NCBI GenBank assembly: GCA_041306075.1 | Contig: JBFYKH010000027.1 | Coordinates: 1 to 64,000, forward strand | Direction: 5' to 3' | DNA length: 64,000 nucleotides | DNA from: JAHIYG01 sp041306075 | GTDB taxonomy: Archaea; Altiarchaeota; Altiarchaeia; IMC4; SCGC-AAA252-I15 | In this document: piece after piece, positions 57,070 to 64,000 of the stretch | How positions within the stretch are numbered: the first letter of the stretch is position 1 | How the letters are laid out: every line of letters starts with the position of its first letter | The notes under the pieces: model-generated | Database searches by the model: none | The model's input: the letters and a program-made list of their open reading frames with translations, nothing else | Told to the model about the DNA's origin: nothing | Position numbers and translations under genes: made by a program

Positions 57070-57729
57070 GTGCCAAACAGCCAAAAACTCAAGGTCTCTG
57101 AGGCCGCGCTCATCGCCTCCAACGCGATGGTGCTGCTTTACGCCCTGATATCCTATAGGGACCAGCTTTTCATCATCTACGCCTTCCTCGGGGAGAACGC
57201 CGTTATATGCGCCTTCGTTTTTTTGAAGTTGATGGTCGTGGCGTTCTACGGGGCCCGCGAGAGGGTAAGGGGGAAGGCCCGGTTGACGTTCAGCAACGAA
57301 CTCTTCGGCCATATAGGATTCCCCTTAAGCTTCCTTATCACCAACGCAATCCTGGTGATGATTAGTTTCTGGGTTGTCAGTGGCATCCTCGCCCGCCGGA
57401 GCAGGGGCATGGAGTGGGCCATTTCGATAAACATACTCGACCTGATAGCCATTCCCATGCTGGTGTACACCGCAAGTCACCTCGTGTCCTTCGCCTCCAA
57501 TTTCATAGGCCTGAGGGAGTACGGCAGAGAATATGGGAGGCCGGGTATGGTCCCGATAATTAAGTACCCGTTCATCAGGATGATTTCGTTCGCCTTCTTC
57601 GGAGTTGCGGCCGCGGCTATGTCCGGCCCGGCCTCGGTCTCAGCGGTCCTGCCCGCCGTAGCCCTCACGATAGCCAAGACGTCGACGGACCTGTACTACC
57701 ACAGAAGGGAGCACGAGACGGGAAGCTGA
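57070..57729 (+). CDS. Polytopic membrane protein, DUF6498-like
   Basis: A 219-residue protein with about six membrane segments. The start ALIASNAMVLLYALISYRDQ and FLGENAVICAFVFLKLMVVA resemble small archaeal membrane proteins of the DUF6498 type. PGMVPIIKYPFIRMISFAFF precedes the last helices. The GTG start has a TATA-like ggatatatacg centred about 24 nt upstream. It lies between a complete AIR-synthase-like gene and a fragment of that same gene, which suggests insertion. Family assignment is tentative. Confidence 0.65.
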   Translation: MPNSQKLKVSEAALIASNAMVLLYALISYRDQLFIIYAFLGENAVICAFVFLKLMVVAFYGARERVRGKARLTFSNELFGHIGFPLSFLITNAILVMISFWVVSGILARRSRGMEWAISINILDLIAIPMLVYTASHLVSFASNFIGLREYGREYGRPGMVPIIKYPFIRMISFAFFGVAAAAMSGPASVSAVLPAVALTIAKTSTDLYYHRREHETGS

Positions 57730-57821
57730 TGGTCACACTCACAGGATACGAGTACGTCAACCTCGAAAGGATATGCGCGAAAACCGGATGCAGGCTCGCG
57801 AAGATAGGGACAGCAGAGTAA
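57729..57821 (+). pseudogene. C-terminal fragment of AIR-synthase-like gene (duplicated)
   Basis: A 30-codon frame (MVTLTGYEYVNLERICAKTG, then CRLAKIGTAE) matches the C-terminus of the gene ending at 57028 (ATLTENECVNLEKICAKHGC, then KLTRIGTVG) at about 18 of 29 residues, with no gap. The match begins with the fragment's first codon; its ATG overlaps the stop of the membrane-protein gene. It is best read as the remnant of a second copy. Whether it is translated is unknown. Confidence 0.7.
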
Positions 57822-57911
57822 AAAAAACGGGCGATTCAAGCCACGCCTCCGACAAGCTTCTCCAGATAGGATAAATGCGATGTTATATTTCGTCGCGCGG
57901 ATAGGTAGATT

Positions 57912-59093
57912 ATGGCCCTGGTTGAGAATGAAGAAGTGAACGAGCTGGTTCTTAACGAAGTACGCAGTTGGGTTGATGACGGCATCATCACAGAAGAGCA
58001 GGCATCCAGGATATCTGAAAGATTAAGGTGTAAGGGAAAAAGCTCCACGTTGACAAGCTCTCGTTTTATCACCATCTTGTCGGTCATGGGCGCCCTGCTT
58101 CTGGGCCTTGGAGTAATCCTGTTTTTCGCCGCCAATTGGCAGGCAATCCCCAAATTTGTAAAGGTGCTGATGATATTAAGTTTAATTGCAGCCACCTACC
58201 TCATCGGCTATTACCTGAAATATGTGAAAAAAGACTATCCAATGGTGGGCAGCGCCCTCATCTTCCTTGGCTGTTTGCTCTATGGTGCGGGAATCTGGCT
58301 TATCGCCCAGATGTACAATATGAACGCACATTACCCAAACAGCATACTCCTATGGGTCGCCGGCATACTCCCGATGGCCTATCTTGGCTCTTCTTCAGCC
58401 ATACTCGTATTATCCCTGTTGTTGATGTCGTTTTGGGTCACGTCCGAAGTTACCTTCCTGACATATGCGACAAGATACTCCTACCTCAGCCTGATAATGC
58501 TCTACGGAGCCGTATTGCTTGCAATAGGCAACAGACATAGGCTCGGTAGGTACTCGTTTTTTAGCGGCTATTATGCGGTACTCGGGATGATACTCATCCA
58601 CGTCTCTGCATTCCCGCTGACATTCTCATTCACCCATGCGGGGAGCGCTTTCGAGCCAGTCCCAGAAACCCTTGCACTCATAGAGATTCTAGTCATGGTT
58701 TTGGCAGCAGGCTTAACATTCCCTTACGAAGCGATTAAATCACGGAATATCGACGTCTCCTTTACAGACGTTATAGGAGTTGTGCTGATCTGCCTTCTTG
58801 CCATATCCGTGACCGCGGCCCCGTCACTTTTTTCAAACTATATTATTTCGAACACCTTATACTTCCTTCTGCTCGTTGGCTCAGTGTATATGGGAGTTAC
58901 AAAACAGTCCTCGGGGATTATTAACATTGGTGTTGTTTTCTTCTGCCTTGACGTTATTGCCAGATACTTCGGCTTATTCTGGGAGTTGTTGCCCACGTCG
59001 CTATTCTTCCTCTGCGGGGGTGCCCTGGTACTCGGCGGCGGGATAGCACTGGAGAGGAAGAGGCGCGGCATACTAAGAGCCCTAAAAAAATGA
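57912..59093 (+). CDS. DUF2157 membrane protein
   Basis: A 393-residue protein with a cytoplasmic N-terminal helix bundle (LNEVRSWVDDGIITEEQASR) and about 11 membrane segments. MGALLLGLGVILFFAANWQA and FLGCLLYGAGIWLIAQMYNM are DUF2157 signatures. These proteins often pair with a GDYxxLxY protein, as here; function is unknown. Codon use is markedly more AT-rich than in the neighbours to the left. A TATA-like gttatatttcg is centred about 28 nt upstream. Confidence 0.85.
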   Translation: MALVENEEVNELVLNEVRSWVDDGIITEEQASRISERLRCKGKSSTLTSSRFITILSVMGALLLGLGVILFFAANWQAIPKFVKVLMILSLIAATYLIGYYLKYVKKDYPMVGSALIFLGCLLYGAGIWLIAQMYNMNAHYPNSILLWVAGILPMAYLGSSSAILVLSLLLMSFWVTSEVTFLTYATRYSYLSLIMLYGAVLLAIGNRHRLGRYSFFSGYYAVLGMILIHVSAFPLTFSFTHAGSAFEPVPETLALIEILVMVLAAGLTFPYEAIKSRNIDVSFTDVIGVVLICLLAISVTAAPSLFSNYIISNTLYFLLLVGSVYMGVTKQSSGIINIGVVFFCLDVIARYFGLFWELLPTSLFFLCGGALVLGGGIALERKRRGILRALKK

Positions 59094-59611
59094 AAAAGAG
59101 ACGCTTCATCAGCATAGTCGTATTTCAGATGACGCTATTACTGTTGATGATAGCCTACAAACAGTATTCAGTCTATACCGGAGAAACGATACGCCTCCAC
59201 CTCCAGCGGCCTGTTGACCCGCGGAGCGTGTTCTCGGGCAATTATGTCATTCTCTCCTATGATATTTCGACCTTAAACCAAAGCTTGGCCCGGGGGGAAT
59301 CGTTCAATTATGGGGATACGGTTTACGTGGCATTATCAAAACAGGGGGAGTACTGGGTTCCCGCATCGATTGAAAAGATTCCGCCAAAAAAAATCTTTAT
59401 CAAAGGGACAGTAGCGAGTTCATGGGGAGGCAGTATACAGGCAAGGTATGACATAGAGCAGTTCTATATCCCCGACTCCCGGGCGAAGGAGATGGAAGAA
59501 CGACTGAGGATTGCTGAACGATCTGGAGACGCCTATGCCGAGGTTGTAATAGACGGCAACGGGAATGCCATTGTGTCAAAGGTATTCCTAGGGGTGGAGG
59601 AACTGGTATAG
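59090..59611 (+). CDS. GDYxxLxY membrane-anchored protein
   Basis: A 173-residue protein with an N-terminal membrane helix (FISIVVFQMTLLLLMIAYKQ) and an extracytoplasmic beta-rich domain. The family motif reads FSGNYVILSYDIS (GNYxxLxY) near residue 55. A second strand run YWVPASIEKIPPKKIFIKGT follows. It overlaps the DUF2157 gene by 4 nt; the pair is common in prokaryotes and probably works as one unit. Composition is AT-rich like its partner. Confidence 0.82.
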   Translation: MKKRRFISIVVFQMTLLLLMIAYKQYSVYTGETIRLHLQRPVDPRSVFSGNYVILSYDISTLNQSLARGESFNYGDTVYVALSKQGEYWVPASIEKIPPKKIFIKGTVASSWGGSIQARYDIEQFYIPDSRAKEMEERLRIAERSGDAYAEVVIDGNGNAIVSKVFLGVEELV

Positions 59612-59974
59612 GACCTAGTAGGACATACACGGACAGGATGCTGTCACCTGAGTGGCTGAAGTTTGGACACAATACATGCTAAATTTCTTATGACCTGAGT
59701 AAAAAGGTTTGTCAGGGACATGAACCACAACTTCAACAGAAGAGGCCTTTGCCCCTTCCGGCCTGAAGAGCCTGCGGCCCTCCAATCAAGCCACGCCAAC
59801 GACACGTCAGTAAAAAGGCGGCTTATAGAGGGTTGTTTTTCGAGTTGCCGGTTTGTTTATAGACCGATACTATCAGTAAATAGAGGGATTATGGGTACTT
59901 CCGTTAGAAGAGACATACAGATATTACAAAACCTGGTGAAAATACGTCAATGCAAAGCCCAATATGGTATACGC
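59612..59974. other. Intergenic region with a possible small ORF
   Basis: This 363-bp AT-rich stretch has no clear gene. On the plus strand a 45-codon frame (ATG 59891; MGTSVRRDIQILQNLVKIRQ) follows a TATA-like gtttatagac and a gaggg element 4 nt before the ATG. It runs 54 nt into the end of the transporter gene on the other strand, so it is weak. I see no tRNA or terminator hairpin here. Confidence 0.3.
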
Positions 59975-62206
59975 TCATTCAATCTTTGGTTCGCTTATGG
60001 TTATCTTTTGTCCTGCTCGCACGTATAGGACATCTTTGTCCTTGAACCTATTCAAAAGCTTTTCCTCCTCGGATTCCAGTTTGGGTATGGAAAAGCCGAG
60101 GATTATTATGTCTGCTAAAGCTGATCTCTCATCAATCAAGGCCTCGAGGGTTTTTTCTCCTTCGTCGTATTGTATCTCCTGGATTATGTCCTTTGAAAGC
60201 GGCAGTTCCTCTGATTCGATGAGTGCGGTTAGTTTCTGGAGGTGGCTGTCGAGATGATTCTTGTGGAATGTGGCGAATATATCTATTGATGAGCCCTTCC
60301 ATTCAGGGTGCTCGCTCAGGATATATGCGAGCATTGTCATCAACTTAGCGTTTCGGTAGTCCTCAGGATTAAGCCAAACATGTATCCTGGTCTTATAGCC
60401 AAAGCGTTTCTCGGATGGACGTAGTATGCAGATGTTGTAGCTCATCATGGCTGCAAGGCGGCTGGCGTCTATGATGTTCCGTATACTGTCCGGGTCTTCG
60501 GCATCATATTCCACAAGTAAGCCGTTGTTTTCCATCCCGGATACGCCAGGCATCTGGATAATATCTTCCACTGCAGACTTGAATGACGGGGCGATGATTG
60601 TGTCTGCGTATATGGATGATTTGCTCGCAGCCCCGATTTGCACCAGCCCCTCAAGGTCCTTCTTAGACCTCCGTTTAGTCTCCTGGGAAAGCTCGCCTTT
60701 GATGTAGTGTATGTAGGTCCCAAAGCCATAGTAGTGTGAGAACCATCTTAGGAGGTCGAACAGCGCAAGTCGTTTGAAAGATGTGGATGATAGACCGATA
60801 AACGAGGGTCTCCATCCCGTAAATGATAGGTCCATCTGGTAGTGTTGGATGATCACCCGGAGCTTGCGAGATAGCTGGAAGAAAGCACCTGTGACCATAT
60901 CCGAGAGGTCAAACTCATCGGAGTGATTTTTTTTGATGTTGAGGTATATCCCGCCTATCGCTATCAGTGAGAGGGTTGCGTAGAATGGAGACATCTGAAA
61001 CATAATAAAGAAGCATAGTACAGCCCCCGTAAGGGAGAGATACCATTTTGTCCTGAATGTGGGTTGGTAGGACAGATTTCCTGCGAAATGCTGTAGGAAA
61101 CTCACAAGGCATACGGCGCCGTAGGTTACCATGAAGAACATGCTGATTATCTGCGCTACGAAATCTACGGTGCCTATGAATACGAAGAATAAGACGATTA
61201 TGGCTGTCACGAATGTCGCGTTTGCCGGTTCATTCGCTTCTCCGAAACCCTTGCTTAGATAGTGGTTCAGTGTCTTTGACGGAAAAACCCTATCCTTTGC
61301 CAATGCCTGCATAGTGCGTGGAGCTATGAGGAGTGAACCGACAGCGGAAGACAATGTCGCACAAGCCAGACCAACCAGGATGAGCGGACCCCACAATGCG
61401 ATCTTACCCATGATTAGCTGGTCAGCCGATAAATCCCCAGGTGACGCCGAAAGAGCTAACTTTATCACCACAAGGAAGTATACGACCATTCCAACCAAAG
61501 TAGCAGAGACCGTCCCTAATGGAATCGATTTTGCCGGGTTTTTCAAGTCGCCAGACAAACCCACTCCTGCGGTGAGGCCGGTGAATGCAGGGAACACTAT
61601 CGCAAACACCAGGAAGAAACTGGCTGGATTGTCGATTGTGGAAAAAAAGTTGATGTGTTGAATCCCATCCACTGGCGAACCTAGTAAGAATGAGGCAAGA
61701 GATATTCCCATAATGGAGACGATAACCCATAAAGCATTAATGCCGATATTGGCGCCTCTGCGGAGTATCGTATATAGGAGCAGGATTGTGGCGGGAATAC
61801 TCACCATCCTAAGGTCGGGGGTAATACCTGTGCTGGTTTGGATGAAATCAAATAGTGGAGTGAACGCTTGTGAAAATGCAATCATATAAAACGAGACCGA
61901 AATCGCCTGCGCAGCGTACAGGGATATGCCGATAGTGCCACCTATCATTGTCCCAAAAGAACGGCTGATGATATAATATTCCCCGCCACCGCGCACTTTC
62001 AGATTAGTCGCAATCTCAGAGACGGCAAGGGCGGTAGGTATAGTTATTGCATGGCCGAGCAGGATTACTAGGAATGCACCGCCCAACCCAAGATTAGCTA
62101 CCAGATAACCGAACCTGAGGAAGACTATCGCCCCCAATATGGTGCTTATCGCTGCCAGGAATACCGGGGCAGTACCGAAATTATGCCCTTTACGTTGGTC
62201 ATCCAT
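59975..62206 (-). CDS. SLC12-like cation-chloride/amino-acid permease (APC superfamily)
   Basis: A 743-residue transporter. The first 440 residues form 12 membrane helices: TAPVFLAAISTILGAIVFLR, VSEIATNLKVRGGGEYYIIS and PAFTGLTAGVGLSGDLKNPA are cation-chloride-cotransporter motifs. The last 300 residues are a cytoplasmic domain (ADTIIAPSFKSAVEDIIQMP, RIHVWLNPEDYRNAKLMTML, ADIIILGFSIPKLESEEEKL) as in SLC12 proteins and archaeal ApcT-like permeases. It probably moves K+, Na+ and Cl- or amino acids. ATG 62206 (MDDQRKGHNFG) was chosen. The codon use is AT-rich. The antiporter gene upstream runs in the same direction. Confidence 0.87.
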   Translation of the reverse strand: MDDQRKGHNFGTAPVFLAAISTILGAIVFLRFGYLVANLGLGGAFLVILLGHAITIPTALAVSEIATNLKVRGGGEYYIISRSFGTMIGGTIGISLYAAQAISVSFYMIAFSQAFTPLFDFIQTSTGITPDLRMVSIPATILLLYTILRRGANIGINALWVIVSIMGISLASFLLGSPVDGIQHINFFSTIDNPASFFLVFAIVFPAFTGLTAGVGLSGDLKNPAKSIPLGTVSATLVGMVVYFLVVIKLALSASPGDLSADQLIMGKIALWGPLILVGLACATLSSAVGSLLIAPRTMQALAKDRVFPSKTLNHYLSKGFGEANEPANATFVTAIIVLFFVFIGTVDFVAQIISMFFMVTYGAVCLVSFLQHFAGNLSYQPTFRTKWYLSLTGAVLCFFIMFQMSPFYATLSLIAIGGIYLNIKKNHSDEFDLSDMVTGAFFQLSRKLRVIIQHYQMDLSFTGWRPSFIGLSSTSFKRLALFDLLRWFSHYYGFGTYIHYIKGELSQETKRRSKKDLEGLVQIGAASKSSIYADTIIAPSFKSAVEDIIQMPGVSGMENNGLLVEYDAEDPDSIRNIIDASRLAAMMSYNICILRPSEKRFGYKTRIHVWLNPEDYRNAKLMTMLAYILSEHPEWKGSSIDIFATFHKNHLDSHLQKLTALIESEELPLSKDIIQEIQYDEGEKTLEALIDERSALADIIILGFSIPKLESEEEKLLNRFKDKDVLYVRAGQKITISEPKIE

Positions 62207-62236
62207 ATAGCCTCTCACTAAACCTTCGTTATTGAT

Positions 62237-63424
62237 TTATGTACTGGCATTAATACTCTTTTGATAAAGCCATTTCTGAAGGACGATAGGGGTTATTATG
62301 GTGGTTATGAGGCTCATGAATATTATGACGACGTATATCTCCTGCGTTATTATGTTCGAAGATAATCCGATGAGGCCGACTATCATGGCGACCTCCCCGC
62401 GCGGGGACATCCCGAAGCCGACTATGAGGGATTCCCGGTGGCTCATCCCCTGCAGCTTGGAGGGTATGTAGCAGGCCGCGACCTTTGTCAGGACCGCTAC
62501 GAGCGTCAAAAGAAGCGTGAAAAGCACGATTGATGGCTGCGCCTGGCGGATGTCCACCAGGATTCCGAGAGAGACGAAGAATATCGAGGAGAATATTATG
62601 TGCAGGTACTCCGAGCCCTCGTGGAAGTCCTTGCTGTGCTTTAGTTTCACGCCCTCTATCGAGACGCCGGCCAGGAAGGCCCCGATTATCGCCGACAAGC
62701 CCATGACCTCCGCTATCAGGCTGTAGAGGAACGCCACCATCATGGCGAAGATGAAAAGCATCTCCGGGTATTTCCTGGACATCGGGTGCCTGTCCCGCCG
62801 CTGGAGGTATTTGCTTATGACGTTCTGGCCTACTATCGACCCGACGACGACGAACAGCAACGCCTTGAGGATGATGTAGGCGTCCTCCGCCAGCGATACG
62901 TCCCCGCGAACAACCTGGTTCGAGACCGCAAGCACAAGGAGGCTTAGTATGTCGTCTATGACCGCCGCGCCGATTATCGCCTCGGCGGCCCTGGTGTTGA
63001 GCTTCCCCATCTCCCTGAGGACGTGGGCTGTTATGGCTATGCTGGTGGCCGTCAACGCCGTGCCTATGAATACGGACGTCTGGAAATCGTAAAGGAATAG
63101 CTGGGACAGGTAGAAACCGCCCGCCCAGGGCAAAGCCACCCCGGCCAGGGCGATGACGAAGTAGTTGAACCTGTAGATGCTGGAGAACTTGAACTCCAAG
63201 CCCACCACGAACAGCAGGATGACCGCCCCAAGGTGGGCGAGGCCCTCGACGAAGTCGGCGTAGGTTATCAGCCCCAGGAAGCTCGGTCCTATCAGGAGGC
63301 CGACGAGTATCTCCCCGACGACCACCGACTGGTTGATGCGGGACGCTATGTGGTATCCGAGGAGCGCCACGAACAGCAGCAGGCTCATCTGGAATTCTAT
63401 GGTGGACTCGATGCCTGACAACAT
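62237..63424 (-). CDS. Cation:proton antiporter (CPA2/Kef-NapA type)
   Basis: A 395-residue protein with about 12-13 membrane segments. HIASRINQSVVVGEILVGLL and AVIDDILSLLVLAVSNQVVR (the ND/DD ion-site pair of helix 5) are typical of CPA2 antiporters. FGMSPRGEVAMIVGLIGLSS is the second core motif. It lacks a TrkA-N domain. It exchanges Na+ or K+ for protons. The start codon follows a gaggt element 5 nt upstream, and a TATA-like gcttatattgg predicts a leader of about 40 nt. Confidence 0.9.
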   Translation of the reverse strand: MLSGIESTIEFQMSLLLFVALLGYHIASRINQSVVVGEILVGLLIGPSFLGLITYADFVEGLAHLGAVILLFVVGLEFKFSSIYRFNYFVIALAGVALPWAGGFYLSQLFLYDFQTSVFIGTALTATSIAITAHVLREMGKLNTRAAEAIIGAAVIDDILSLLVLAVSNQVVRGDVSLAEDAYIILKALLFVVVGSIVGQNVISKYLQRRDRHPMSRKYPEMLFIFAMMVAFLYSLIAEVMGLSAIIGAFLAGVSIEGVKLKHSKDFHEGSEYLHIIFSSIFFVSLGILVDIRQAQPSIVLFTLLLTLVAVLTKVAACYIPSKLQGMSHRESLIVGFGMSPRGEVAMIVGLIGLSSNIITQEIYVVIIFMSLITTIITPIVLQKWLYQKSINAST

Positions 63425-63529
63425 TTTAACCTCAAGCGGGGGGAGTGGGCGCGACGCGCCCGGCAACCAGTCCTAGGGGGCGAGCCAATATAAGCGGCCC
63501 GTAGGCGGTCCTTCGCGACTGAGCCCTCG

Positions 63530-63904
63530 CTATCCCCTGCTGCCCATGAACAGGCTGAGGGACAGCCCGGTCACGAGCGCGACCAGGGAGTCGGTGGCGA
63601 AATACCCGAGGGACAGGAGATGCCCGAGGGGATAGTCCCCCCAGAAGTGGCCGAGTACTATTGAGAGCGCACCCCCGAACGCTAGAGCTACGGCAAAGTG
63701 CGACAGGCCCTTACGGTATTCCCGGTAGCTTTGCCGGATGAAGATAAATGCCGCGAGCATGAACACTAAGAAGAACCCGAGCCCGACGCCCGCTGTCGGG
63801 GCGGGTATTGTCTTCGACGAGAACACGCCGAATTCGGCTATGACCATGTAGGTGAGGACGGCCCCAAGGCTTTTATCGTCCTTCAGCGTGTTGATGGAGA
63901 ACAT
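63530..63904 (-). CDS. Small polytopic membrane protein
   Basis: A protein of about 124 residues with four membrane segments: LTYMVIAEFGVF, GFFLVFMLAAFIFIRQSYRE, HFAVALAFGGALSIVLGHFW and LGYFATDSLVALVTGLSLSL. The start is uncertain. ATG 63904 (MFSINTLKDDKSLG) looks best; the frame stays open to ATG 63982 and could continue beyond the window. It lies upstream of the antiporter on the same strand. No family recognised. Confidence 0.55.
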   Translation of the reverse strand: MFSINTLKDDKSLGAVLTYMVIAEFGVFSSKTIPAPTAGVGLGFFLVFMLAAFIFIRQSYREYRKGLSHFAVALAFGGALSIVLGHFWGDYPLGHLLSLGYFATDSLVALVTGLSLSLFMGSRG

Positions 63905-64000
63905 GCCCCCCGCGGTCTCGTCGGCCTTCACCGGCCTGTCCGGGGTGGGGACGCGCCCCCCGGCCTGCTCATGCCCCCTCAACTCCGACCCGGCCGCCGC

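Overview
The window is archaeal. Evidence: ribosomal proteins S17e and L40e, an archaeal initiator tRNA with A1:U72, the replication factor C large subunit, diphthine synthase, Elp3, RNA 3'-phosphate cyclase, a type II methionine aminopeptidase, archaeal 4-phosphopantoate--beta-alanine ligase, and an S-layer protein of the Methanococcus type. Most start codons have a TATA-like box centred about 26 nt upstream, the signature of leaderless archaeal transcripts. The DNA is GC-rich apart from islands around 31.2-31.9 kb and 57.8-62.2 kb. S-layer type and gene content suggest a euryarchaeal or DPANN-type lineage, which the sequence alone does not settle.

Layout. 0-8 kb: envelope thiol/protease genes (DsbA-like, MBF1-like regulator, site-2 protease), Elp3, a solitary 5S rRNA gene (reverse strand), CoA-pathway ligase, diphthine synthase. 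8-12.7 kb: S-layer gene with strong Shine-Dalgarno, structured leader and terminator, preceded by a membrane-anchored winged-helix regulator. 12.8-14 kb: a small unknown gene and a degenerate TtuA-like PP-loop protein. 14-30.2 kb: a surface-glycan island with two divergent halves (Fe-S/methyltransferase fusion, GT-C, ALG5-like GT2, B12 radical SAM, GT2, methyltransferase, AsnB, two GT4 on the plus side; flippase, GT4, heptose-kinase-like GHMP kinase, GT4 and the GlcNAc-1-P transferase on the minus side). 30.8-31.9 kb: a tRNA-Gly gene preceded by two tandem tRNA-like units and followed by an AT-rich segment bounded by a copy of the tRNA 3' end. 33-36 kb: SppA, S17e, Cas4-like nuclease, OB-fold protein, L40e, initiator tRNA. 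36-44 kb: large surface proteins (sulfatase superfamily, coiled-coil membrane protein, DUF3160 lipoprotein) and membrane regulators. 46-57 kb: housekeeping genes (RFC-L, HD hydrolase, Tmk, RtcA, MetAP, CDF transporter, class II HMG-CoA reductase, LarE). 57-64 kb: membrane proteins and ion transporters.

The most novel content is a family of six divergent paralogues (about 232-254 aa) built from roughly 40-residue helical-hairpin repeats. They share an N-terminal motif like LRGQPLLxPP and a C-terminal motif like PPLKRFxR. One stands alone at 31.9 kb, three form a coupled operon at 44.0-46.2 kb and two a coupled operon at 50.2-51.6 kb. I recognise no described family. The second is the tandem tRNA-like units, which share the exact 5' part of tRNA-Gly and then carry stem-loops with compensatory base changes. 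Both may be parts of undescribed systems.
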